DNA of 22,187 bases from JBEEMU01 sp043778315 (GCA_043778315.1 JAYWGJ010000269.1:1-22187); one strand, 5' to 3'. Counted from the stretch's first letter, positions 1 through 7,503 are shown. Notes: generated by a model from the sequence alone, not told the origin. Program-made: numbers and translations.

Positions 1-282
1 GGCAAGCATACCTATTGCAATCGTCAAATCATAAGCAGAACCTTCTTTTCTGATGTCGGCAGGAGCCATATTTGCTATAATTCGCTTGCGCGGAATACGG
101 TAGCCCGACACTTTCAGCGCGCTCTCGATACGCATAAAACCTTCGCGTACCGCGTTATCGGGCAGCCCGACGAGCTGATGTATAGGCGCATTTTGCTGTA
201 TTTCGCCGCCCACAATCACCTCTACGGTAATCGTTTGCGCACTAATACCCGTTACTGCACTGCCAAAGGTTTTTACTAACAT
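1..282 (-). CDS. YifB/ComM-family Mg-chelatase-like ATPase, N-terminal part (runs off left edge)
   Basis: Only the first 94 residues are in the window; the gene starts with ATG at 282 and continues past position 1. The N-terminus (MLVKTFGSAVTGI), the GLPDNAVREG segment and the NMAPADIRKEGSAYDL segment are the hallmark N-terminal ChlI/Lon-protease-like fold of YifB proteins, which are called ComM in transforming bacteria. ComM is a hexameric helicase that drives branch migration during natural transformation; the role of YifB in Bacteroidota is inferred from that family. The Walker A/B and C-terminal Mg-chelatase domains lie outside the window. It follows dapA by 42 bp on the same strand and may be co-transcribed with it, although the spacer is AT-rich and could hold its own promoter. 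Family assignment is firm; whether the gene is intact cannot be seen. Confidence 0.9.
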   Translation of the reverse strand, partial: MLVKTFGSAVTGISAQTITVEVIVGGEIQQNAPIHQLVGLPDNAVREGFMRIESALKVSGYRIPRKRIIANMAPADIRKEGSAYDLTIAIGMLA

Positions 283-324
283 GAAATTTTATTTTGTATA
301 ACGTTATTTTGTAAAATTATATAA

Positions 325-1230
325 TTATAAACTGTGCTTCTCCATTACATTAATTTTTTTTATTTCATTTGCAACAGCTACATTCGTTTTATCGGTTAGC
401 TCTACTAAGGGCAGACGAACCTCACGGCTACAAATATCAAGTTGTTCGAGCGCGCCTTTTACGCCCGCAGGATTGCCATCAATAAACAGCAAATTTGTGA
501 AGTCTTGCAAGGTGAAATGTAGCTGACGAGCGGTGTCGTAGTCTCCTGCGAGGGCAGCGCGCACCAGTTCGGACATTTTTTTCGGAAAAGCGTTTGCTGT
601 GACAGAGATTACGCCCGACGCACCAAGTGCCATCATCGGCAACGTGAGGTTATCGTCACCCGAAATAATATTAAAATCTGCGGGTTTGTACTTAGTAAGG
701 TGCATCACTTGCCCCAAATCTCCCGACGCTTCTTTGATACCCGCAAACGCCTTGATGCCGTGTGCCGCGAGGCGAAGCGTAGTTTGAGCGGTCATATTTG
801 ATGCAGTTCGACTCGGTACATTATACAAAATAATCGGGCGCGGCGCAACTTCCGCTAACGCCATATAATGTCGATAAATGCCTTCTTGCGTCGGCTTATT
901 ATAGGCAGGACTTGCCGAAAGTATGGCATCTACGCCCTCGAAATGGAAGTTTTCGATGCTTAGACAGAGTTGCGAAGTATTATTGCCACCAAAACCAGCT
1001 ACCACGCCGCAGCGCGCTGCCACTTTTTTTACGGTGTATTCCAACACTGCAATTTGCTCTTTCGAGCTTAGTGTAGTCGTTTCGCCCGTAGTCCCGAGCG
1101 ATACGATGTAGTCGATGCCGCCAGCTATGAGATGTTCTATTAAGCGTGCTAAACCGTCAAAATCGACCGCGCCGTTGCGAAACGGCGTGACGATAGCTAC
1201 GCCCGTGCCTGTTGTGAAGTGAGAAACCAT
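325..1230 (-). CDS. dapA: 4-hydroxy-tetrahydrodipicolinate synthase
   Basis: This cytosolic enzyme condenses pyruvate with aspartate semialdehyde, the first committed step to lysine and diaminopimelate for peptidoglycan. The 301 residues match the usual ~290-300 length of this (beta/alpha)8 aldolase. Visible family landmarks are GTTGE (46-50, with the proton-relay Thr), SASPAYNKP with the partner Tyr at 110, LYNVPSRT with Tyr136 and Arg141, and GIKEASGD with Lys166 as the Schiff-base lysine; the spacing agrees with E. coli Thr44/Tyr107/Tyr133/Arg138/Lys161. The start is the ATG at 1230, giving MVSHFTTGTGVAIVTPF, the normal N-terminus. It begins 2 bp after the stop of the upstream hypothetical gene, so the two are almost certainly co-transcribed, probably from gldF onward. 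No lysine riboswitch can fit in the 2-bp gap. Confidence 0.96.
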   Translation of the reverse strand: MVSHFTTGTGVAIVTPFRNGAVDFDGLARLIEHLIAGGIDYIVSLGTTGETTTLSSKEQIAVLEYTVKKVAARCGVVAGFGGNNTSQLCLSIENFHFEGVDAILSASPAYNKPTQEGIYRHYMALAEVAPRPIILYNVPSRTASNMTAQTTLRLAAHGIKAFAGIKEASGDLGQVMHLTKYKPADFNIISGDDNLTLPMMALGASGVISVTANAFPKKMSELVRAALAGDYDTARQLHFTLQDFTNLLFIDGNPAGVKGALEQLDICSREVRLPLVELTDKTNVAVANEIKKINVMEKHSL

Positions 1231-1232
1231 TT

Positions 1233-1880
1233 TTATGTCAATTTATATTTTGTTTTATTCAATTTGGCGCGAACTGTGACAAATTTTGTAGGCGCGTGTA
1301 CTATTTTCTGCAATTTGAGCGCGTCGATGATTTGCTCTTGCGTTTGTTTTTTTAAGACGGTGCTTGCGCCCCAATCCTTCGGCGGCTCGAAAGCGGAGTG
1401 ACCAAATTCGGCTTTTAATGCCAATTCAAATTCAGAAATGAGAGCTTTATCGATAAAATAGGCGTGTGTGAGTGTATCGCCATCGTATATTTTTTCGTAG
1501 GCACTGAACGAGAGCCGCACAAAAACGGGCGCGGTAAAGTTGAAATATAAATCGAGCAAAACGCCCAAATCAGGGTGTCGCTGCAAGAGTTCGGGCAGCC
1601 CGATTTTTTGCTGCGCGTTTTTTTGCTGCGTGCTTTTTTGTTGTGCGAAATCGGCTGTTAATAACAAAATTGCTTTTTCTACAAACGCCGCTTGGTCAGT
1701 GCGCACGAGTTGCAGCAAGTCTTGCGCCTGCGTATATTGCACTTCTTGCACGCGTAAAGCAATAAACAAAACGCGCAAAAGATAGTTTTGCGCGTCGCGG
1801 TGCATCGCCGAAAAATCCGCTACTTTGATGTGTACAGGTGCTTCTACGAAGTAGTAGCTGCGTATATTTTTTAAAGACAT
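1233..1880 (-). CDS. hypothetical protein, 215 aa, between gldF and dapA
   Basis: I do not recognise a family. The protein is soluble-looking, with no signal peptide and no membrane segment. It has a leucine-rich helical first half and a short Gln/Lys low-complexity stretch (AQQKSTQQKNAQQK, about residues 79-92) that interrupts an otherwise normal composition. That stretch is encoded by three consecutive 15-bp units. The C-terminus is basic. The start is ATG at 1880, 31 bp after the gldF stop, and the stop lies 2 bp before the dapA start, so it sits inside a probable gldF-hyp-dapA transcription unit. Codon use and composition match the neighbours, which supports a real gene. In gliding Bacteroidota the gene after gldF is usually gldG, a much longer membrane-anchored protein; this protein is too short and too soluble to be GldG. 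Function unknown. Confidence 0.8.
   Translation of the reverse strand: MSLKNIRSYYFVEAPVHIKVADFSAMHRDAQNYLLRVLFIALRVQEVQYTQAQDLLQLVRTDQAAFVEKAILLLTADFAQQKSTQQKNAQQKIGLPELLQRHPDLGVLLDLYFNFTAPVFVRLSFSAYEKIYDGDTLTHAYFIDKALISEFELALKAEFGHSAFEPPKDWGASTVLKKQTQEQIIDALKLQKIVHAPTKFVTVRAKLNKTKYKLT
1604..1648. repeat. three 15-bp tandem units inside the 215-aa hypothetical gene
   Basis: Units at 1604-1618, 1619-1633 and 1634-1648 each begin TTTTTTG(C/T)TG and differ only in their last bases. They encode the QQKxx pentapeptide repeated in the protein on the minus strand. The 15-bp period keeps the reading frame, so unit gain or loss changes only protein length. Confidence 0.8.
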
Positions 1881-1911
1881 TTTTAGTTATAATCAATTAA
1901 CATACAGCTAT

Positions 1912-2643
1912 TTACCACGTTCTTTTTTCCAATTGAAACCTTGTTAGTACAATAAAAAAAGTGATAAGACTTAGAAAATAAATCACGTCGCGACTGTCGA
2001 TTAAGCCTCGGCTCAACGAATTATAGTGATAATTCATGCCCAACATTTCTACTACGCCGCTAATCGTTTCGTTGAAAATCGGCAAATCTTTGATAAATTC
2101 AAAACCAATATGTGTTACAAAGCATAAAAATAAAGCTAAAACGAACGATACGATTTGGTTATTAGTGAGCGAAGACGCGAAAATACCTATTGCGGCAAAC
2201 GCCGAACCAAGCAATAATAAGCCGAGATACGAGCCGATTACCGCGCCTGTATCTATGTTTCCGACGGGGTCACCGAGTTGATAAATCGTAATATAATATA
2301 TTAAAGTTGGCGTTAAAGCCGTGATTATCAATATAATACACGCAAAATATTTACCTAATATGATGTTGAGGTCGGTGAGCGGACGAGTAGCAAGTAGCTC
2401 GATAGTTCCTGTTTGCGTTTCTTCGGCGAAGGCACGCATCGTGATAGCAGGTATGAGAAATAAAAATATGTTTGGCGCGATAGCGAAGAGTTGGTCTAAG
2501 GTCGAGTAGCCGTAGTCGAGAAGGTTGGTTTCGGGGAAAAACCACAAAAAACCGCTCATCGCGACTAAAAAAACGCCGACAGCAATGTAGCCGACTAAGG
2601 AGCTAAAAAAAGCATTGATTTCTTTTGTGAATATTGCGTACAT
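1912..2643 (-). CDS. gldF: gliding-motility ABC transporter permease GldF
   Basis: GldF is the integral-membrane permease of the GldA-GldF-GldG ABC transporter required for gliding in Flavobacterium; its substrate is unsettled. The 243 residues match the family length. Six hydrophobic segments can be placed near 16-36, 54-70, 97-120, 134-157, 164-184 and 219-235. The ABC-2 permease signature FLIPAITMRAFAEETQTGTI followed by ELL, around residues 62-84, is characteristic, as are the N-terminal KEINAFFSSLVGYI and the closing RFQLEKRTW. The start is ATG at 2643. It is the first gene of a probable gldF-hyp-dapA unit, with a 64-bp AT-rich leader separating it from the secreted hypothetical gene upstream. 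gldG is not adjacent. Identification is by clear family resemblance of signature and topology. Confidence 0.92.
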   Translation of the reverse strand: MYAIFTKEINAFFSSLVGYIAVGVFLVAMSGFLWFFPETNLLDYGYSTLDQLFAIAPNIFLFLIPAITMRAFAEETQTGTIELLATRPLTDLNIILGKYFACIILIITALTPTLIYYITIYQLGDPVGNIDTGAVIGSYLGLLLLGSAFAAIGIFASSLTNNQIVSFVLALFLCFVTHIGFEFIKDLPIFNETISGVVEMLGMNYHYNSLSRGLIDSRDVIYFLSLITFFIVLTRFQLEKRTW

Positions 2644-2707
2644 TATTGATTGTGCTTGAAATATATATATAAATTGTATTAATAACTAACTAGATGAATA
2701 ACTAAAT

Positions 2708-3385
2708 TTATTTTGGTATAAAAACAAAATTACGGTCGTTGTATATCAATAAACACTTGACTAAACGGTCGTTGAGGTCGTCGGGCGCGTAGCCGTGCAT
2801 CGTGTTCACGAGGTTTTTATCGTCGGCAGCCATACGCTCTAAGTTATTGATAGTCAAGTCATTAATCTCGCCCGTATTGAAATTAAATATTTTTCGTACC
2901 GTTTTTCGCACCTTGTTTTTCACCGCGCCTGTGTATATCACTTTCTTGGTTTCGGGGTCGTGTACGGGCATCTCTATCCGCGTTTCTTCGTCGGCGGAGT
3001 AGCTGTAATAGCAGAGTTTGCCGACGGTTTGCAAGCCGATAAACGTCCTTCCTGTCGAGTCATTTGCGGAGCGAAGGTACGGGTTTCCGTCGATAACTAC
3101 GGCAAAAAAAGCATTAAAATTGACCGCTTCCGCGCCTTTTTTTACGCTATTAATGATAATGGAATTTTCGCGCGGACGGAGCGATTTGCTGATGTCTAAA
3201 TTTTTTGCGGCTTCTGTCGGGCGGTTAGCGCGGAGGTCAGCGAAGCTCGCATACACGCCGTCGGCGAATTTGAACTTAGAGCTAAGGCGTATAGAGTCTT
3301 TTTTTTGTGCTTGCGCGACGCTGCGGATTGGCGCAAAGCCCAAGCAAAATAAGCCTAAAATAAGGCTAAATAGGATTTTTTTCAT
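2708..3385 (-). CDS. secreted hypothetical protein with DGVYxSFxDLRxNRP motif
   Basis: The 225-residue protein starts with a clear Sec signal peptide (MKK, hydrophobic core ILFSLILGLFCLGFA, likely cleavage after SVAQA, about residue 26). The mature part opens with FKFADGVYASFADLRANRP, a pattern I know from many exported Bacteroidota proteins of unknown role, in which a target is 'called for' by a DGxYxTFxDFxxNxP motif. The rest looks like a small beta-rich domain (IGLQTVGKLCYYSY, FFAVVIDGNPYLRS) and ends YNDRNFVFIPK. There is no T9SS sorting domain, lipobox or catalytic motif, so a periplasmic or outer-membrane-associated role is an inference. It lies 64 bp upstream of gldF and 115 bp downstream of the M28 peptidase. 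A TATATTTG box at 3426-3433 on its strand could serve as its own promoter. Confidence 0.85.
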   Translation of the reverse strand: MKKILFSLILGLFCLGFAPIRSVAQAQKKDSIRLSSKFKFADGVYASFADLRANRPTEAAKNLDISKSLRPRENSIIINSVKKGAEAVNFNAFFAVVIDGNPYLRSANDSTGRTFIGLQTVGKLCYYSYSADEETRIEMPVHDPETKKVIYTGAVKNKVRKTVRKIFNFNTGEINDLTINNLERMAADDKNLVNTMHGYAPDDLNDRLVKCLLIYNDRNFVFIPK

Positions 3386-3425
3386 GTTTAAACGTCTATT
3401 TTTGTACCAAAATTCAATTAAAATA

Positions 3426-3433
3426 CAAATATA
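3426..3433 (-). promoter_or_regulatory. possible Bacteroidota -7 box (TATATTTG on minus strand) for the secreted hypothetical gene
   Basis: On the minus strand the bases read TATATTTG, a full match to TAnnTTTG, 41 bp upstream of the start codon. No good -33 TTG element lies at the expected 19-21 bp, so support is moderate at best. Confidence 0.3.
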
Positions 3434-3500
3434 CTACTCAAAATATTATGCCTTCATTTTTGCGTTTACTTTATCTAAATAATAACAAAAACATATCGAA

Positions 3501-4919
3501 CTACCAATTGCTATCCATCAAATAAATGAGCGCCGAAATAGCGGCTGCGCCGAGATGTAGCTCGCGTTTATTCACTTTTGCGAAAGTATCTTCGGCGGTG
3601 TGGTGAATATCAAAATAACGTTGCGAGTCGGGTCTGAAACCAATCAATAAGCCTTTTTGAGATTTTAAGGGCGAAATATCCGCGCCACTTCCACCTTTTT
3701 TTATCGTAATATCGTAGGGCGAAAATAGGTCTTCAAATTTCAAAATTTGCTTCATTTCGGGGATAAAAACGCTCTCGTCTGCTTCGGTCTGAAAGCCGCG
3801 TGGCGTGAAGCCGCCTGCGTCACTTTCTATGGCAGCGATGTGTTTTTCTTTACGCTCGTTGCTTACTCGTGCGTATTCTTCTCCGCCTGCCAATCCGTTT
3901 TCTTCGTTCATAAATAGGACACAACGGAGCGTTCTTTGTGGCTTATATCCTAATTTTATTAATGTATAAATTGCTTGTATAGAATGTACTACGCCTGCGC
4001 CGTCGTCGTGCGCACCTTGCCCTACGTCCCATGCGTCCAAGTGTCCGCCGACGGCGATAATTTCGTTTGGGTAGCGGCTGCCCTTGATTTCGCCTATCAC
4101 GTTGAACGACGGCACTTTACCCATATTTTTACAATTTGTTTTGATAAAAACACGAATTTTTTGCTCCGTTTTGAGCAACGCGCTGAGGCGTTCCGCGTCG
4201 TTCGTGCTTATCGCAACGGCGGGTATTTCTACGCCTTTTTCGTCGTAATGCGTCACGCCTGTATGCGGAAAATCGTCTAAACTGCTGCCTACCGAACGCA
4301 CGATTGCGGCTAACGCGCCAAATTTCGCTGCTTTCGCGGGTCCATAAACCCGTTGGTCGACCGCACCGCTATACGCCGCAAAGGTGCTGACCTGTGTTGC
4401 GTCCATCGCACGATTATAAAAAACGATTTTGCCGCGCAACTGCTCGCCCAATTTTTCCGCTTCGTCCAAGCCTTGCACTTCTATCACTTCGGCGGTGATG
4501 CCGTTTTCGGGCGTAGCCACCGAGTTGCCGAGCGCGAAGGCGTGCAAAGTCAGGTCGCCTTGCGTTGCCGAGCCGACTACTCGCACCTGTTCCGCCGCGC
4601 CGCGCACCCATCGCGGCACGCTGCAAGGTTGCAAATAAACTTTATCAAACCCGAGCGTATCCATCGTTTGACGCATCAACTCGACCGCTCCTGCTGCCGT
4701 CGAGCTGCCGCTAATTCGCGGTCCCGCCTGTGTGCAGAGCGTCCGCAACCAATCGTAAGCCAAACCTTTGGAGAGCGAATAACTGTAAATTGATTTGATA
4801 AAAAATGCCTGCGTGTCGTCCGTTCCGCGTTGTTGCGCGACAGCGTAATTAAGATTTTGTAATATAAAAAATAAGAAAAAAAGCGTATTTTTAAGTGTTT
4901 TTGTATTGTTTTTAAACAT
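3501..4919 (-). CDS. secreted M28-family zinc peptidase (carboxypeptidase Q-like)
   Basis: An exported di-zinc exopeptidase of MEROPS family M28, 472 residues, similar in architecture to carboxypeptidase Q. A signal peptide covers about residues 1-29 (KTLKNTLFFLFFILQ core, cleavage near YAVAQ). Residues ~140-265 contain the inserted PA-like region typical of these enzymes. The metal site is complete: GGHLDAWDVG (His293), GAHDDGAG (Asp305), MNEENGLAG (catalytic Glu339, metal Glu340), ESDAGG (Asp367) and DIHHTAEDTF (His439/440). It would cleave small peptides in the periplasm or outside the cell for nutrient uptake. There is no C-terminal sorting domain. It is the first gene of the minus-strand series and is divergent from cysD across 225 bp. 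The start is ATG at 4919, which gives a good signal peptide. Confidence 0.93.
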   Translation of the reverse strand: MFKNNTKTLKNTLFFLFFILQNLNYAVAQQRGTDDTQAFFIKSIYSYSLSKGLAYDWLRTLCTQAGPRISGSSTAAGAVELMRQTMDTLGFDKVYLQPCSVPRWVRGAAEQVRVVGSATQGDLTLHAFALGNSVATPENGITAEVIEVQGLDEAEKLGEQLRGKIVFYNRAMDATQVSTFAAYSGAVDQRVYGPAKAAKFGALAAIVRSVGSSLDDFPHTGVTHYDEKGVEIPAVAISTNDAERLSALLKTEQKIRVFIKTNCKNMGKVPSFNVIGEIKGSRYPNEIIAVGGHLDAWDVGQGAHDDGAGVVHSIQAIYTLIKLGYKPQRTLRCVLFMNEENGLAGGEEYARVSNERKEKHIAAIESDAGGFTPRGFQTEADESVFIPEMKQILKFEDLFSPYDITIKKGGSGADISPLKSQKGLLIGFRPDSQRYFDIHHTAEDTFAKVNKRELHLGAAAISALIYLMDSNW

Positions 4920-5025
4920 AATTCAAGTAGTTTTTAATAATATTTCAATAAATAGTAAAATTTTTTTTGTGTTTAATAATCACATTTTTAATGATGACGG
5001 AGTTAAAAAAATGTCACAGCTAAGG

Positions 5026-5035
5026 CGAAATTTCG
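5026..5035. promoter_or_regulatory. 10-bp perfect palindrome CGAAATTTCG in the M28/cysD divergent region
   Basis: CGAAATTTCG lies between the two putative divergent promoters, just upstream of the cysD -33 element. It could be an operator half-pair, but 10-bp palindromes occur by chance and no regulator is visible. The rest of 4920-5144 is AT-rich and holds no gene. Confidence 0.2.
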
Positions 5036-5036
5036 A

Positions 5037-5044
5037 CAAATATA
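5037..5044 (-). promoter_or_regulatory. possible -7 box (TATATTTG on minus strand) for the M28 peptidase gene
   Basis: CAAATATA on the plus strand reads TATATTTG on the minus strand, matching TAnnTTTG, about 118 bp before the M28 start codon. No convincing TTG -33 element accompanies it. It lies 18 bp from the cysD promoter elements, so the two divergent genes would share control space. Confidence 0.3.
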
Positions 5045-5061
5045 GTGATTTTGAACTCATA

Positions 5062-5093
5062 TTGTAAATAAATTAAACAAAACCTTACCTTTG
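5062..5093 (+). promoter_or_regulatory. cysD promoter, Bacteroidota type (TTG / TACCTTTG)
   Basis: TACCTTTG at 5086-5093 matches the Bacteroidota -7 consensus TAnnTTTG. TTG at 5062-5064 stands 21 bp upstream, within the usual range for the -33 element. Transcription would start near 5100, leaving a leader of about 45 nt before the cysD ATG. No Shine-Dalgarno is visible in that A-rich leader, as is normal in this phylum. Confidence 0.6.
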
Positions 5094-5144
5094 TGGTGTA
5101 TTTTAGTCAATAAAAAGAATACACTTATCTTAAAAATCAAATAA

Positions 5145-6038
5145 ATGTACGATTATTTATCCGATTTGGAAGCGGAAGCGATTTATGTTTTGCGCGAAGT
5201 AGCTGCACAGTTCGAGACAACCGCGCTGCTATTTTCGGGCGGCAAAGACAGTATTTTAGTGTCTTATTTGGCGCAAAAAGCATTCTATCCTGCCACTATC
5301 CCATTCCCGTTGCTGCATATAGATACAGGACATAATTTTATCGAAACCATCGATTTTAGAGATAAATGGGCAGCGCATTTGGGCGCAAAATTGATAATTG
5401 GCTCGGTGCAGCAGAGCATCGATAACGGCACGGCGGTAGAAGAAATAGGTTTTAGTGCAAGTCGTAACGCGCTGCAAACCAACACTTTATTAGAAACTAT
5501 TGCTACGCATCAATTTGACGCGCTCATCGGCGGAGCGCGCCGCGACGAAGAAAAAGCGAGAGCAAAAGAGCGGTTTTTTTCGCACCGCGACAGTTGGGGA
5601 CAGTGGAATCCGAAAAATCAACGCCCCGAACTTTGGAATTTATTTAACGGGCGCAAGCACAACGGCGAGCATTTTCGCGTTTTTCCTATCAGTAATTGGA
5701 CAGAACTCGACGTGTGGCGTTATATACAGCGCGAGGCGATTCCGTTGCCGTCTATTTATTTTACGCATACGCGAAATTGCTTTTTGCGCAACGGCGTTTG
5801 GTATGCCGCTTCCGATTTTATGCCGCTCAAACCGACCGAAACCGTAGTACAAAAAGCGGTTCGTTTTCGCACCGTCGGTGACATGACTTGCACGGGCGCG
5901 ACCGAGTCGTCGGCGGATAATATCGAAGATGTGATACAAGAAATTGCTGCCTCCCGCAATACCGAACGCGGCAGTCGCATCGACGACAAGCGCAGCGAGG
6001 CAGCTATGGAAGAACGAAAATTACAAGGATATTTTTAA
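5145..6038 (+). CDS. cysD: sulfate adenylyltransferase subunit 2
   Basis: CysD is the catalytic PP-loop subunit of the CysDN ATP sulfurylase, which makes adenosine 5'-phosphosulfate (APS) from ATP and sulfate, driven by GTP hydrolysis in CysN. The 297 residues match the family. The PP-motif SGGKDS is at 31-36, followed by LLHIDTGHNF, the GGARRDEEKARAKER signature, HRDSWGQWNPKNQRPELWN and FPISNWTELDVWRYI, all diagnostic of CysD rather than of the related CysH reductases. The C-terminus (GDMTCTGATES, then an Arg-rich SERGSRIDD-like tail) is also typical. The start is ATG at 5145, preceded by a good promoter. cysN follows by 64 bp, or 27 bp if the upstream ATG of cysN is the true start. No cysC or cysH is in the window. 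Confidence 0.96.
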   Translation: MYDYLSDLEAEAIYVLREVAAQFETTALLFSGGKDSILVSYLAQKAFYPATIPFPLLHIDTGHNFIETIDFRDKWAAHLGAKLIIGSVQQSIDNGTAVEEIGFSASRNALQTNTLLETIATHQFDALIGGARRDEEKARAKERFFSHRDSWGQWNPKNQRPELWNLFNGRKHNGEHFRVFPISNWTELDVWRYIQREAIPLPSIYFTHTRNCFLRNGVWYAASDFMPLKPTETVVQKAVRFRTVGDMTCTGATESSADNIEDVIQEIAASRNTERGSRIDDKRSEAAMEERKLQGYF

Positions 6039-6102
6039 AATATATATATTAAAACATATATAAATATGTCACAAAATATCGCTTTTTTATAAAAAACTTA
6101 TT

Positions 6103-7356
6103 GTGCAAAACAACAAAAAACAACTTCGATTTACCACCGCAGGCAGCGTCGACGATGGCAAAAGCACGCTCATCGGACGTTTATTATACGACAGTAAAAG
6201 TATTTTTGAAGACCAACTCGAGGCGGTGCAGCGCACGACCGAACGGCGCGGAGAGCAAGGCATCAACCTCGCGCTACTCACCGACGGCTTACGCGCCGAG
6301 CGCGAGCAAGGCATTACTATCGATGTCGCTTATCGTTATTTTACTACGCCAAATCGTAAATTTATCATCGCCGACACGCCAGGACACAAGGAATATACGC
6401 GCAATATGGTCACTGGTGCAAGCACCGCCGACCTCGCGCTGATACTCATAGATGCGCGGCACGGCTTGGTTGAGCAGACGCATCGACACTCGTTTATCGC
6501 GTCGCTGCTCGGTATGCAGCAACTCGTAGTTTGTGTGAATAAAATGGATATGGTGAATTATGATGAAAATATTTTTACCGCTATTTGCAACGAATATACG
6601 CAGTTTAGTAAGCAATTACAAGTAAAAAACATTCATTTTATACCAATAAGTGCCTTAAACGGCGATAATGTCGTAAATTCGTCTGCCGCGATGACGTGGT
6701 ATAAAGGCGATACTTTACTCACTTTATTAGAAAATATTGACATCGATTTACCTGCTGCTGCGCAACCTTTCCGACTGCCCGTGCAGTACGTCGTGCGTCC
6801 GCAAAGCGCAGAATGGCACGATTTTAGAGCTTACACAGGGCGTATCGCAAGTGGCGAATTGCGGCAAGGCGATACCATAAAAATACTCCCGAGCGGCATG
6901 ACAACGAAGGTCAAAAATATTTCTATCTTTACCAAACAATTGAGCGTGGCGAGTGCGGGACAATCCGTCGCGGTGGAAATGGAGGACGATGTGGACATCA
7001 GTCGCGGCGATATATTGGTACACGAAAACCACGATTTGCAGCCGCGAACCGAGCTGCAAGTGATGGTTTGTTGGCTACACCCGAAACCGTTACAAATTAA
7101 CGGAAAGTATGTATTGCGTCACGGCACTCGTCTTACGCGCTGCATGGTATCGCAAATTATATACAAAAGAAACATCAGTAATTTCGAGTTAGAAAGGGAG
7201 AATCAAGTAGTTAATATGAACGATATTGCTTTATTAGCTATAAAAACAATGCAGCCGATTTTTGCTGCGCCTTACGGCAACGATAAAATTATGGGCAGTT
7301 TGATTTTGATAGACGAAGCGACGAACGAAACTATCGCCGCAGGCATGATACAATAA
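6103..7356 (+). CDS. cysN: sulfate adenylyltransferase subunit 1 (GTPase), possibly 5'-frameshifted
   Basis: CysN is the regulatory GTPase of ATP sulfurylase, an EF-Tu-like G protein that couples GTP hydrolysis to APS synthesis by CysD. The G motifs are intact: GSVDDGKS (14-21), the switch region EREQGITID, DTPGH (91-95) and NKMD (146-149). Two EF-Tu-like beta-barrels follow (VQYVVRPQ to HENHDLQP, then CWLHPKPL to the end). With 417 residues it has no fused CysC kinase and is somewhat shorter than E. coli CysN. The open frame begins with GTG at 6103, which is an odd start. An ATG at 6066, in the +0 phase of 6066, reads MSQNIAF and hits a stop after 8 codons. Removing one T from the T-run at 6083-6088 would join it to this frame as MSQNIAFYKKLIVQNNKKQL, a family-like N-terminus. 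The true start is therefore uncertain. Confidence 0.93.
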   Translation: MQNNKKQLRFTTAGSVDDGKSTLIGRLLYDSKSIFEDQLEAVQRTTERRGEQGINLALLTDGLRAEREQGITIDVAYRYFTTPNRKFIIADTPGHKEYTRNMVTGASTADLALILIDARHGLVEQTHRHSFIASLLGMQQLVVCVNKMDMVNYDENIFTAICNEYTQFSKQLQVKNIHFIPISALNGDNVVNSSAAMTWYKGDTLLTLLENIDIDLPAAAQPFRLPVQYVVRPQSAEWHDFRAYTGRIASGELRQGDTIKILPSGMTTKVKNISIFTKQLSVASAGQSVAVEMEDDVDISRGDILVHENHDLQPRTELQVMVCWLHPKPLQINGKYVLRHGTRLTRCMVSQIIYKRNISNFELERENQVVNMNDIALLAIKTMQPIFAAPYGNDKIMGSLILIDEATNETIAAGMIQ

Positions 7357-7369
7357 GGAATGAAGAGAA

Positions 7370-7503
7370 AATAAGGTACTGAATATTATAACGCAGGATT
7401 TTGAGTCAAAACAAGGCAGATTTGAGGCGCGATGCTGTGGAGCGTAACGAAAATCTAACGCAGTTTTGGCGCGAAAGACAAGTTAGAATACAGTAACTTA
7501 TTT
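7370..7503. repeat. imperfect inverted-repeat element (~134 bp) between cysN and the beta-CASP gene
   Basis: The left end 7370-7392 (AATAAGGTACTGAATATT then ATAAC) pairs with the right end near 7481-7503 (GTTAGAATACAGTAACTTATT). The match is about 20 positions with one small bulge and two mismatches. An inner AGATTT/AAATCT pair at 7418-7423 and 7451-7456 closes a ~27-nt loop. The middle of the arms pairs only weakly. No reading frame is present. It looks like a MITE-like or REP-like intergenic element that could form a long hairpin in RNA. Confidence 0.65.

Noticed and set aside
2649..2707. AT-dinucleotide tract before gldF as a regulatory repeat
   Set aside because: Short TA tracts are common in this AT-rich intergenic DNA; no consensus box or dyad is seen.
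3018..3482. 154-residue open frame on the plus strand across the secreted hypothetical gene
   Set aside because: Antisense to a gene with a clean signal peptide; composition is that of a shadow frame.
4353..4793. 146-residue open frame on the plus strand inside the M28 peptidase gene
   Set aside because: Antisense shadow; rich in Arg/His with no recognisable domain, while the minus-strand gene has full catalytic motifs.
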